DNA of 64,000 bases from Metallosphaera tengchongensis (lineage in GTDB: Archaea > Thermoproteota > Thermoprotei_A > Sulfolobales > Sulfolobaceae). The notes beneath the pieces are model-generated. The model searched no databases. It saw nothing but the letters and a program-made list of their open reading frames with translations, and was not told the origin of the DNA. The stretch lies in assembly GCF_013343295.1 (NCBI RefSeq), contig NZ_CP049074.1, positions 911,501 to 975,500 of the forward strand. The letters are read 5' to 3'. Position 1 is the stretch's first letter. Every line of letters begins with the position of its first letter. This document shows, one piece after another, positions 58,092 to 64,000 of the stretch. Made by a program: the position numbers and the translations under genes.

Positions 58092-59250
58092 CGCTCTCCA
58101 ACAAAGCCTTAAGAACTATGTTACTGTCTACAGCTAACGTAACTTCCTTAGTTTTTCCATACCTACCCCTATTAACTACCTTGGCTGAAATTATTCCCAG
58201 CATATCCAACTCATTAATAATATCACTAGCCCTCCTTTGAGTGACGAATTCAGATCCTGTAAAGAGGGCCTGGCCCTTATAGATCTCGTAGATCTCTCCA
58301 GTAGTCAGACTGTCATGTTTAGATAACCCCTTTAGAATAGAGAGGAGGACTAACTTAGAGTGAAATGGGAGAGTTGCTATGACCTCGTATACCCTATCCC
58401 TCTCAATTTCTATTCTGGCCTTCTCAACTTCCTCATGAGAAACCTCCCTTTTTTTCTCCCTCTCCGCAATCTCTCCAGAAACTCGAAGTAGATCTAAGGC
58501 CCTTCTGGCGTCTCCGTGGTCTCTGGCTGCAAGGGCTGCGCAAAGCCTTACTATGGAATCTGAAATCACCCCCTCTCTGAAGGCCATGTTAGCTCTCTTC
58601 TTAAGTATCTCTTCCAGCTGGTCAGCATTATAAGGAGGGAAGACCAACTCTTCCTCACCAAGGCTACTCCTTACTCTAGGATCCAATCCATCAATAAATT
58701 TCACGTCATTAGTTATACCTACAATGGACACCTTGCTTTTATGTATGTCATAGTTGACCCTAGTTAATTTGTACAAGATGTCGTCCCCATGTTTTTTAAC
58801 CAGTGCGTCTATTTCATCCAAAACTATAATTATGTTTTTATCAGTCCTTTCTAATAATTTCACTATTCTCCTATAAAGCTCAGCTGTTGAGAGCCCTGTA
58901 AATGGGACCTTGTTCCCCAATATCTCAATGATATCTGCCAAAATCCTATACGGTGTATCACTCTGCCTAGAATTGACATATATGTAATCAAAATTTTTAA
59001 TTTTCTTCTGAAGATTTGCCAAAACATATTTAGCTACAGCCGTCTTTCCTGTCCCGGTCAACCCATAAATAAACGTATTACTCGGTCTTTCCCCTCTGTA
59101 TAACTGAACTAAAATACTAGCGAGCTTCTTAATCTCATTTTCCCTATGCGGGAGTTCCTCAGGGACGTAATCAGGAAGAAGGTACTCTCGATTTTTGAAT
59201 ATGAAGGATTCCCTTACCGAAGACAGCACTTCGTCTATTATATCACTCAT
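58060..59250 (-). CDS. cdc6-1: origin recognition protein Orc1-1/Cdc6-1
   Basis: AAA+ initiator of 396 residues matching the Sulfolobus Orc1-1 (Cdc6-1) protein: [13 protein letters not shown], Walker [11 protein letters not shown], Walker [11 protein letters not shown], sensor 1 GITND, the initiator-specific [20 protein letters not shown] and the C-terminal winged helix ([21 protein letters not shown]). It binds ORB elements in the adjacent origin and loads MCM. The origin lies directly upstream of its start, as in Sulfolobus. Confidence 0.96.
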   Translation of the reverse strand: MSDIIDEVLSSVRESFIFKNREYLLPDYVPEELPHRENEIKKLASILVQLYRGERPSNTFIYGLTGTGKTAVAKYVLANLQKKIKNFDYIYVNSRQSDTPYRILADIIEILGNKVPFTGLSTAELYRRIVKLLERTDKNIIIVLDEIDALVKKHGDDILYKLTRVNYDIHKSKVSIVGITNDVKFIDGLDPRVRSSLGEEELVFPPYNADQLEEILKKRANMAFREGVISDSIVRLCAALAARDHGDARRALDLLRVSGEIAEREKKREVSHEEVEKARIEIERDRVYEVIATLPFHSKLVLLSILKGLSKHDSLTTGEIYEIYKGQALFTGSEFVTQRRASDIINELDMLGIISAKVVNRGRYGKTKEVTLAVDSNIVLKALLESDERFVDIWRR

Positions 59251-59320
59251 ACACTAGGTTGCTTCAACTAGAGACACTATAAACGTTAGTGCCTGTTTAA
59301 TTATAACCGGGGAGTAAAAC

Positions 59321-59342
59321 ACCCCTCTATTTCCACTGGAGA
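59321..59342 (-). repeat. ORB1 origin recognition box
   Basis: On the minus strand the core reads CTCCAGTGGAAATAGAGGGG, matching the Sulfolobus ORB consensus (dyad plus G-string). It is identical over 22 bases to ORB2. Confidence 0.88.
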
Positions 59343-59361
59343 ACCTAAAGAATTCTCATGG

Positions 59362-59383
59362 ACCCCTCTATTTCCACTGGAGA
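59362..59383 (-). repeat. ORB2 origin recognition box
   Basis: Identical over 22 bases to ORB1, spaced 41 bases from it, about four helical turns, so Orc1 would bind both on the same face. Confidence 0.88.
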
Positions 59384-59471
59384 GCATAATCTGTCAAGGT
59401 TTGGTTAGTAAGGGAGAGTTTATCGGTTTGTATAAAGCGGAACTTAGACAGAGTCTAGGCCAGACATAGGA

Positions 59472-59495
59472 GTTTCCACTGGAAACTGAGGGGTA
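59472..59495 (+). repeat. ORB3 origin recognition box, inverted
   Basis: Plus strand GTTTCCACTGGAAACTGAGG followed by GG and T. The dyad GTTTCC-act-GGAAAC is perfect. The orientation is opposite to ORB1 and ORB2. Confidence 0.88.
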
Positions 59496-59523
59496 GATCT
59501 GCCCTACTGTGTGACCATGCGTA

Positions 59524-59535
59524 AATTTATAAATT
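59524..59535 (+). promoter_or_regulatory. TATA box of tRNA-Ala
   Basis: AATTTATAAATT centred 27 bases before the tRNA, the expected archaeal distance. Confidence 0.6.
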
Positions 59536-59555
59536 GAAGAGGTTGATGTATTAAT

Positions 59556-59629
<74 letters not shown>

Positions 59630-59894
59630 CTAAAGATGTTTATTTCACAATTAATTTTGGGTAAAAACTAGTTAATACTTAACCTAAAGCCTAGGCTAGA
59701 CTTGACGATATTTATATATCGAAATTATGTGGCTACAGAAGGAGAATTGATATATAACGTAGTCAACCTCGTTAAGGTGGAGATTGGAAAGTATACTCAC
59801 ATTGTTCCTCTTCTTTCTCAACTTGATCTTGGATCCCACAATAAGAGTTAAGGAGGTAAAATGGAACTATAGTTCTTCTGAAGTAATGTCCACC

Positions 59895-61127
59895 TCATTG
59901 TATCCAAAAGATAGGCCTAGTTAGGTGCCTGTACTTCCTAGTCTGATAAAGTCCCAATGAAAGTTTCCTGTCGACCTCTCTAACTTGCTTCTCACCATGA
60001 AATCTGAAACCACAGCGCCTGCATCGAAAACCCTTCCCTCTCCCCAAAGATTCAGAGGAACCGTTGCAGGTGGGACATTTAGGGTTTAGATATACTAGGT
60101 CCCTCTTCAGATCGATGACTTCCATCCTCTCAGCCTCCAAAATTAACCCGAATTTTCTCGAGGGCTTTAATGCACCATAGACCCTGATTACGTCTCCGGT
60201 CTTAAGCAGTCTTGATGCGGCATTTAACTCCCCGGTTTCTTTGTAAACAATAACTGGAACTTTATCTGTAATAATTTCACTGTCTCCGCCCTCCAACACT
60301 CTCGTAGACTTTACAACCAACTCTTCTCCTCCACTTTGATAGGGATGGGAGCCTAGGATCTTGAGATGGTCATCGGATCCCTGATTTGTCCTGAAAATTA
60401 GATATCCTTCGATTTCCTCATTAAACCGTAACATTTGGACTCCCTTTAGCAGTATGTCCGGTTCAGTTCCTCTTAGTCCGAAAAAGACCGGGTCTTTACC
60501 GTGGGATAGAATCATAGGTGATTTCTCCACATAGTCAACGTTGGCGTAGACCTTAGGGAAAAACCTTTCGTCGTACTCTACGAGGGAGTTTAGATCCAAG
60601 TCCCGCCTCCTCTCCCAGTTGGTCTCTTTCCTGTAAGTCAGTAGCTCAAATGTCCCTTCTGTACCTTGAAATCCAATTGCTGCGAGGGATCCTATAACTC
60701 CTCTTCCTCCAATCCAAGAGATTTGGAATTTGTTCAAAACTATCTTAAGATACTCAGGAGTAACCACGTCTGAAACGGCTTTCCAGTAAAAAGAATTCAG
60801 GGATTCCCTATTTCCCCTTACTACGGCGACTCCAGGAGACCTCTTATAGAGCGGTCCCTTAGATATCTCATGAACGTAGCTAAGTGATTCGTTCCAGATT
60901 ATATCGAGAAGTTCCTTTTGATCCCTATCGGTCTCTATGGTTAAGGAGACCGCAGCGTTCCCTCTGGTTTTCCAAGGTATATTTGGGTTTAGCCTGACCA
61001 GGTTGGGATACCCAACCAACTTCACGTTCAATTTCTCAAGCTTTTTGATAAGAATAAATGAAAAATGTGTTGTACAGCCTCTTTCTGGGGAGTCGTGGTC
61101 GTCAATACCTATGTAATACCTGCTCAT
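59895..61127 (-). CDS. tiaS: tRNA(Ile2) 2-agmatinylcytidine synthetase
   Basis: Modifies C34 of tRNA-Ile2 with agmatine so that it reads AUA. The 410 residues begin YYIGIDDHDSPERGCTTHF (catalytic acidic motif), then IPWKTRGNAAV, GGRGVIGSLAAIGF, an OB-like domain and a C-terminal zinc ribbon (CPTCNGSS...CRRCGFRFHG). The gene is downstream of the RAM-domain gene by 11 bases. Confidence 0.93.
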   Translation of the reverse strand: MSRYYIGIDDHDSPERGCTTHFSFILIKKLEKLNVKLVGYPNLVRLNPNIPWKTRGNAAVSLTIETDRDQKELLDIIWNESLSYVHEISKGPLYKRSPGVAVVRGNRESLNSFYWKAVSDVVTPEYLKIVLNKFQISWIGGRGVIGSLAAIGFQGTEGTFELLTYRKETNWERRRDLDLNSLVEYDERFFPKVYANVDYVEKSPMILSHGKDPVFFGLRGTEPDILLKGVQMLRFNEEIEGYLIFRTNQGSDDHLKILGSHPYQSGGEELVVKSTRVLEGGDSEIITDKVPVIVYKETGELNAASRLLKTGDVIRVYGALKPSRKFGLILEAERMEVIDLKRDLVYLNPKCPTCNGSSESLGRGKGFRCRRCGFRFHGEKQVREVDRKLSLGLYQTRKYRHLTRPIFWIQ

Positions 61128-61138
61128 CTTAGTTCAAT

Positions 61139-61399
61139 CTATTTCTTTTGAACCTTGCCTTCCATAATAATCATAGTAAGGGTTGATCTAACCTTAGGCA
61201 ACTTTCTGATATTATTACTAATAAAGTTCCTCAAACTATCCATGTCTGGTGAATCTAGCTTAGCTACAATATCATAAACTCCGTATACTATGTACGTCTC
61301 TGATATCTCGTTCATACTTTTCAACTTATTATACACCTCTTCCTCTCCTCCAGGATCTGTATTTATGAGTACGATCGCGGTTACCAAGTTCTTTCCCAC
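61139..61399 (-). CDS. stand-alone RAM (Lrp/AsnC ligand-binding) domain protein
   Basis: From the GTG at 61399 the protein has 86 residues, only the effector-binding RAM domain of Lrp/AsnC regulators (VLINTDPGGEEEVYNKLK, EISETYIVYGVYDIVAKLDS, RKLPKVRSTLTMIIME) without a DNA-binding part. The longer frame upstream to 61624 lies against tsr3 and is not real. A TATA-like TTATAA is 22-27 bases ahead, so the transcript is probably leaderless. Such proteins can pair with full-length Lrp proteins. It is upstream of tiaS. Confidence 0.75.
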   Translation of the reverse strand: MGKNLVTAIVLINTDPGGEEEVYNKLKSMNEISETYIVYGVYDIVAKLDSPDMDSLRNFISNNIRKLPKVRSTLTMIIMEGKVQKK

Positions 61400-61442
61400 A
61401 AGTTTTAATAAATATAAAGTTATAAGAACTTTACGATACTTA
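61400..61442. promoter_or_regulatory. 43-bp bidirectional promoter
   Basis: Between the divergent GTG start of the RAM gene and the TTG start of tsr3 only 43 bases remain, containing AATATAAAGTTATAAG (61411-61426). It can serve as TATA box in both directions at leaderless distance. No ribosome-binding site is seen for either gene. Confidence 0.55.
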
Positions 61443-61952
61443 TTGTCTATCTTCGTTTTAGAATTTGGGGAGGACGATCCTTCTAAATGTACTGGTAGGA
61501 AAATGGTAAGACTAGGTCTTGCGAAGAAGGTTGATAGGCCTAGAGGGATCGTCCTAAATCCAGTTTCCGACAAGATCTTATCTATGGAAGACAAGGAGAT
61601 AGTGTTAACCAAGGGACTGTCCATCTTAGATTCTTCATGGAACAGATCTGAGGGATCGTTCTTCCAGAAATTTCTTAGGAACGGGAGAAGGCTTCCAATC
61701 CTTTTTGCTGGAAACCCTGTTAACTACTTCAAACCCTATAGGCTCTCGTCCTTGGAGGCCTCCATAGCATCATTTTATATCATTGACGAGGTGAATTTTT
61801 CTCTAAGGCTAGCCTCAGTTATGAAGTGGGGCAGGACCTTTCTTGAGATAAATAAGGAACTATTGGAGGCTTACAGAGGGAAAAAGGAGTCAGACATAGC
61901 CGAGGTTGAGAGGGAATTTTTGGAGAAGGTAAAGGGGGAGCCACAGCAATAA
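61443..61952 (+). CDS. tsr3: 16S/18S rRNA aminocarboxypropyltransferase
   Basis: Adds the aminocarboxypropyl group from SAM to a pseudouridine-derived base of small-subunit rRNA. From the TTG at 61443 the protein has 169 residues: FVLEFGEDDPSKCTGRKMVRLGLAKKV, LNPVSDKILS, LDSSWNRS, RRLPILFAGNPVNYFKPYRLSSLEA, all Tsr3/DUF367. A frame upstream to 61290 would overlap the RAM gene and is not used. The stop reaches the 3' end of the RNase P RNA gene on the other strand. Confidence 0.9.
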   Translation: MSIFVLEFGEDDPSKCTGRKMVRLGLAKKVDRPRGIVLNPVSDKILSMEDKEIVLTKGLSILDSSWNRSEGSFFQKFLRNGRRLPILFAGNPVNYFKPYRLSSLEASIASFYIIDEVNFSLRLASVMKWGRTFLEINKELLEAYRGKKESDIAEVEREFLEKVKGEPQQ

Positions 61953-62241
61953 CCCAGCTTCTGTATTGGGGGATTTGGCTTTGCGTATTTGAGGAGTCAC
62001 CTTGACCTATCTCCTCCTCGACTTGCTCAAGGGGAGATCCGCCGTTTCAACCCTCCAATGACGTCTCCCACGTCCCATCTCGTCACCGAGATTGAGACCA
62101 GTGTTCATCTTCATTTCGCCAGTGGAGGGTATCGTTTCTGTGCGGTTGTCGTAGGGGCTACCCACGTCCCTCATGGGACTCCCCCTAGGCTAGAGGCTGG
62201 AGTTTCCTCAGTTTCCCGTAACCCCCTGCTGGGCTCCCAAC
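61951..62241 (-). ncRNA. rnpB: RNase P RNA
   Basis: RNA subunit of RNase P, cleaving tRNA 5' leaders. On the minus strand the ends pair as P1 (AGCCCAGC near 62228-62235 with GCTGGGTT at 61951-61958). The conserved CR-I is GAGGAAACTCC, and later come ACAGAAACGATACC and AGGGTTGAAACGGCGG, matching universal RNase P RNA blocks. Total near 291 bases. It lies in the antisense orientation to tsr3 and starts right after the HTH-CBS gene. A 3' end at the AGAAGCTGGG is a guess. Confidence 0.85.
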
Positions 62242-62795
62242 TACTTTCTTGATAAGTACCCTATTAAATCGCTTCTGGTTATGATTCCTACCGGAATTAA
62301 ATCTCCCTCAACCACCAAGGTTACTGAATGTTTAGTGAGGAGCTTCATTATCTGACTTATGGGTGTTGAAGGACTGACAAGTGGAGGGAGTGGGGCCATA
62401 ACGTCTGATGCCCTAAATCCCTTGGACGAAGGAAGGGCTAGTTTTCTCATGAGTATGAAATCGTAAATCATCCCCACTAGTTTGTCATGGGAGTTCACTA
62501 CAGGTATTTGAGATATGTTATGCTCTTCCATCATGGTTACTATGTTTCTTATAGTTTCGCTGGTCTTTACGCAAATCACTGGTCTATGCATAATATTCAC
62601 AGCCGAGTCGTTAACTTCTACTAACGGAACAAGTTCATCTAAAATCTTCTTTATAATGGATAGCTTTGGGTCTATCTTTCCTGACTCTATTTTTGCAATA
62701 AGCGACTGAGACACTCCTACTCTCCTAGCTAACTCGTACTGAGTTAGACCAGCCATCTCCCTCATTTTTCTGATATCAGAAAAATTAGGAAACAA
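62241..62795 (-). CDS. HTH-XRE and CBS-pair regulator
   Basis: A 184-residue protein with an XRE-type helix-turn-helix (MREMAGLTQYELARRVGVSQSLIAKIESGK, residues 11-40) and two CBS modules (VKTSETIRNIVTMMEEHNISQIPVVN and VSPSTPISQIMKLLTKHSVTLVVE), which bind adenosyl ligands. It probably senses ATP, AMP or SAM and controls nearby genes, which is inference. It is upstream of rnpB and downstream of sec61-beta by ten bases. Confidence 0.85.
   Translation of the reverse strand: MFPNFSDIRKMREMAGLTQYELARRVGVSQSLIAKIESGKIDPKLSIIKKILDELVPLVEVNDSAVNIMHRPVICVKTSETIRNIVTMMEEHNISQIPVVNSHDKLVGMIYDFILMRKLALPSSKGFRASDVMAPLPPLVSPSTPISQIMKLLTKHSVTLVVEGDLIPVGIITRSDLIGYLSRK
62261..62270 (-). promoter_or_regulatory. 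TATA box for RNase P RNA
   Basis: GATTTAATAG centred about 25 bases before the likely RNA start, inside the 3' end of the HTH-CBS gene. Confidence 0.5.
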
Positions 62796-62805
62796 TTTAG
62801 GTGAC

Positions 62806-62979
62806 CTAAGGTGGAATTATTTTAGTTACAGCCACGATCACTGCTACCAGGATCACGCTACCTATTATTACATAGATAGGGTCAACTTTGTACTTCTCGT
62901 GTTCCTCTTCATAGTACCTTATTAAACCGGCCATTGACATCATAGGCACGTTTTCTTTCTTCTTCTTACTGGAGGGCAT
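62806..62979 (-). CDS. secG: protein translocase Sec61-beta subunit
   Basis: A 57-residue tail-anchored subunit of the SecYE translocon. It begins MPSSKKKKENVPMMSMAGLI, then RYYEEEHEKYKVDPIYV and a single membrane helix (VIIGSVILVAVIVAVTKII). The short basic N-terminus, the GLIRYYEEE motif and the C-terminal anchor are characteristic of archaeal Sec61-beta. The start follows the GGGP synthase stop immediately (TAGATG), so the two are translated together. Confidence 0.85.
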   Translation of the reverse strand: MPSSKKKKENVPMMSMAGLIRYYEEEHEKYKVDPIYVIIGSVILVAVIVAVTKIIPP

Positions 62980-63744
62980 CTAACTCACATTAACTTTCTG
63001 TATCGACTCTATTATTTTTATTGCTCTTTCGCTATCGCTTTCAATTATATTTCCAGTTACTATGGCCTTAGCACCAGCTTTGACTAGTTCAGTAGCCCTT
63101 TCAGGGGATCTTATTCCTCCTCCAACTATTAGATTTATCCCAGAAGAGCTCGATACAATCCTAATCATGTCTGGCCTAACTGTCTCCGGAGCTCCAGAAC
63201 CTGCCTCTAGGTATAGATACTCCATTCCCATGTACTCTGCTGCTAAGGCGTAGGCTAGGGCCAACTCCGGATTGTCATATGGTATTACTCTGGCTCTTCC
63301 TATATGGGCAGCAGTTCCACCGTGCCCAACAATCAGGTAACCTGTTGGAATGGCCTCCAATTTGGCTAGTTTGACTATTAAGGATGCAGAAACTTGAGCG
63401 CCTATTACGTAATATAAATCATCTGAATTGAGGAGTGACATGAAGAGTAGGGCATCAGCTTTCTCAGTTATTAGGTTAATGTTACTTGGGAAAATTATCT
63501 TCGGTATATCGTAGTTTCTAAGAACGGTTAAGGTTGCGTCCATTTTCTCCTTAGAGACACCTAGCGTTCCTCCTATGAGAAAAGCTGAAGTTCCTGCTTT
63601 ATACAGTCTAGAAGTTACCCTATCCAGTAGATCTATGTCTGTGACTTTCTCAGGGTCAATTAAAGAAAAATGAATTGGATGACCATCCTCAATTAGTTTC
63701 TGAAGATAGTTCGCTACCTTTCCCTTCGTCTTCATTGCCTTCAT
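62980..63744 (-). CDS. geranylgeranylglyceryl phosphate synthase
   Basis: First step of archaeal membrane lipid synthesis, joining glycerol-1-phosphate and geranylgeranyl diphosphate. The 254 residues have [63 protein letters not shown] and the phosphate loops [14 protein letters not shown] and AIVTGNIIE. The start overlaps the elf1 end. An ATG three codons later (63735) is also possible. This is the crenarchaeal long form. Confidence 0.95.
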   Translation of the reverse strand: MKAMKTKGKVANYLQKLIEDGHPIHFSLIDPEKVTDIDLLDRVTSRLYKAGTSAFLIGGTLGVSKEKMDATLTVLRNYDIPKIIFPSNINLITEKADALLFMSLLNSDDLYYVIGAQVSASLIVKLAKLEAIPTGYLIVGHGGTAAHIGRARVIPYDNPELALAYALAAEYMGMEYLYLEAGSGAPETVRPDMIRIVSSSSGINLIVGGGIRSPERATELVKAGAKAIVTGNIIESDSERAIKIIESIQKVNVS

Positions 63745-64000
63745 TCACTATATGCTCTCCATCCTCTTTTATTTCCAACTTTCCCTCTAGATAGAGGTCA
63801 ATGAATCTACCATAAGCGTTGGCTTCGTCATAAATAGAAGGTATTTCTAATTCGGTTTTCAGACCACAAGAACCGCATCTTATCTCAGCCATTTTAGACC
63901 TGGAGTCCTTATCCTCGAACTCCACTGTAATCGATATCTTACCACACCTAGGACATTCAAAGGTCTTGGGAAGCTTAGGTTTCGCTCTTACTATTTTAGT
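63689..64000 (-). CDS. archaeal Elf1-type transcription elongation factor, partial
   Basis: The 5' part lies beyond the window. The visible frame has [20 protein letters not shown] and later RCGSCG, giving the two CxxC pairs of the Elf1 zinc domain, then an acidic C-terminal tail. The frame is open from 64000 with no stop. Its end overlaps the GGGP synthase start by 56 bases, implying coupled expression of transcription and lipid genes. Confidence 0.75.
   Translation of the reverse strand, partial: TKIVRAKPKLPKTFECPRCGKISITVEFEDKDSRSKMAEIRCGSCGLKTELEIPSIYDEANAYGRFIDLYLEGKLEIKEDGEHIVNEGNEDEGKGSELSSETN

Larger units (their letters stand above)
59251..59555. other. oriC1: replication origin oriC1
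   Basis: The intergenic region upstream of cdc6-1 holds three ORB-type sites with the 5'-TTCCACTGG-3' dyad and a run of G. Two are on the minus strand (59321-59342 and 59362-59383) and one on the plus strand (59472-59495), so their G-runs point outward. Between ORB2 and ORB3 lie 88 bases of mixed sequence, and the flanks at 59291-59304 and 59520-59555 are AT-rich. This organisation, with Orc1-1 beside it, matches oriC1 of Sulfolobus. Unwinding site and transcription starts cannot be placed by eye. Confidence 0.9.

Noticed and set aside
59747-59851. 34-codon TTG frame
   Set aside because: Too short, ribosome-binding site too close and no recognisable product; kept only as part of an intergenic note.
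61400-61624. N-terminal extension of the RAM-domain protein
   Set aside because: The extra residues are antisense to the start of tsr3 and lack a helix-turn-helix.
61989-62252. 87-codon plus-strand frame
   Set aside because: It lies on the opposite strand of the RNase P RNA, rich in Pro, Ser and Arg with no family likeness.

Overview
The window is chromosomal DNA from a crenarchaeon of the order Sulfolobales (Sulfolobus, Metallosphaera or Acidianus type). The evidence is the archaeal split RNA polymerase genes, two PCNA paralogues matching the Sulfolobus PCNA1 and PCNA3 subunits, an Orc1-1 gene beside an origin with ORB repeats, a cbf5 gene split by a bulge-helix-bulge mRNA intron, intron-containing tRNAs, a tetraether lipid synthase, GTP cyclohydrolase III and PurP. 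Most of it is dense housekeeping sequence with tightly overlapping genes. No CRISPR array, integrated virus or defence island was recognised. The only mobile-element trace is a decayed tnpB.

Layout. 1-3.2 kb: leftward operon pcna3, two MetE-like genes, rps15. 3.2-8.7 kb: a noncoding stretch with a possible structured RNA, tRNA-Asp, tRNA-Ser(TGA), a methyltransferase, intron-split cbf5, rpl14e and an Lhr-type helicase. 8.8-11.5 kb: rightward operon of a membrane HerA-like ATPase, a charged small protein and pcna1. 11.5-14.8 kb: leftward riboflavin operon ribB-ribC-ribH-gch3-amidohydrolase. 14.9-17.4 kb: two membrane or secreted proteins and cbiA. 17.5-29.2 kb: the rpoH-rpoB-rpoA1-rpoA2-rpl30e-nusA-rps12 / rps7-tuf-rps10-tRNA-Ser(GGA) block, with a bifunctional-nuclease-domain gene placed antisense inside it. 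29.2-34.3 kb: malic enzyme, infB, ndk, rpl24e, rps28e, upp, cdd. 34.3-37.9 kb: gatB, an HTH-phosphoribosyltransferase regulator, a metal-ligand-poor beta-lactamase-fold protein, a Cys-rich small protein and arfC. 37.9-47 kb: tetraether synthase, thiL, tRNA-Thr, purB, two purP paralogues, purA and an FAD oxidoreductase. 47-54.8 kb: pheA, ahbAB, the tnpB pseudogene, ilvA, a HIT protein, radA, a PUA protein and an RNA m5C methyltransferase. 54.8-59.6 kb: CYTH protein, SAM hydrolase, nadM with a likely CTG start, double-hotdog thioesterase, DUF99 protein, orc1-1, oriC1 and tRNA-Ala. 59.9-64 kb: tiaS, an Lrp-type RAM domain, tsr3, RNase P RNA, an HTH-CBS regulator, sec61-beta, GGGP synthase and a partial elf1.

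Several pathways are represented. Riboflavin synthesis is split between the gch3 cluster and arfC. Purine synthesis is purB, purP and purA. Replication and repair are PCNA1, PCNA3, RadA and Orc1-1 with its origin. Archaeal membrane lipid synthesis is GGGP synthase and tetraether synthase. Translation and RNA maturation are Cbf5, TiaS, Tsr3, RNase P RNA and the m5C methyltransferase.

The observations most worth a second look are the 19-nt cbf5 intron with a canonical splicing motif, the CTG start of nadM, the origin with its ORB geometry, the metal-ligand-poor MBL operon beside arfC, the second PurP with a lost glycine-rich loop, the zinc-less MetE paralogue, the membrane HerA-PCNA1 operon and the structured noncoding stretch near 3.5 kb.
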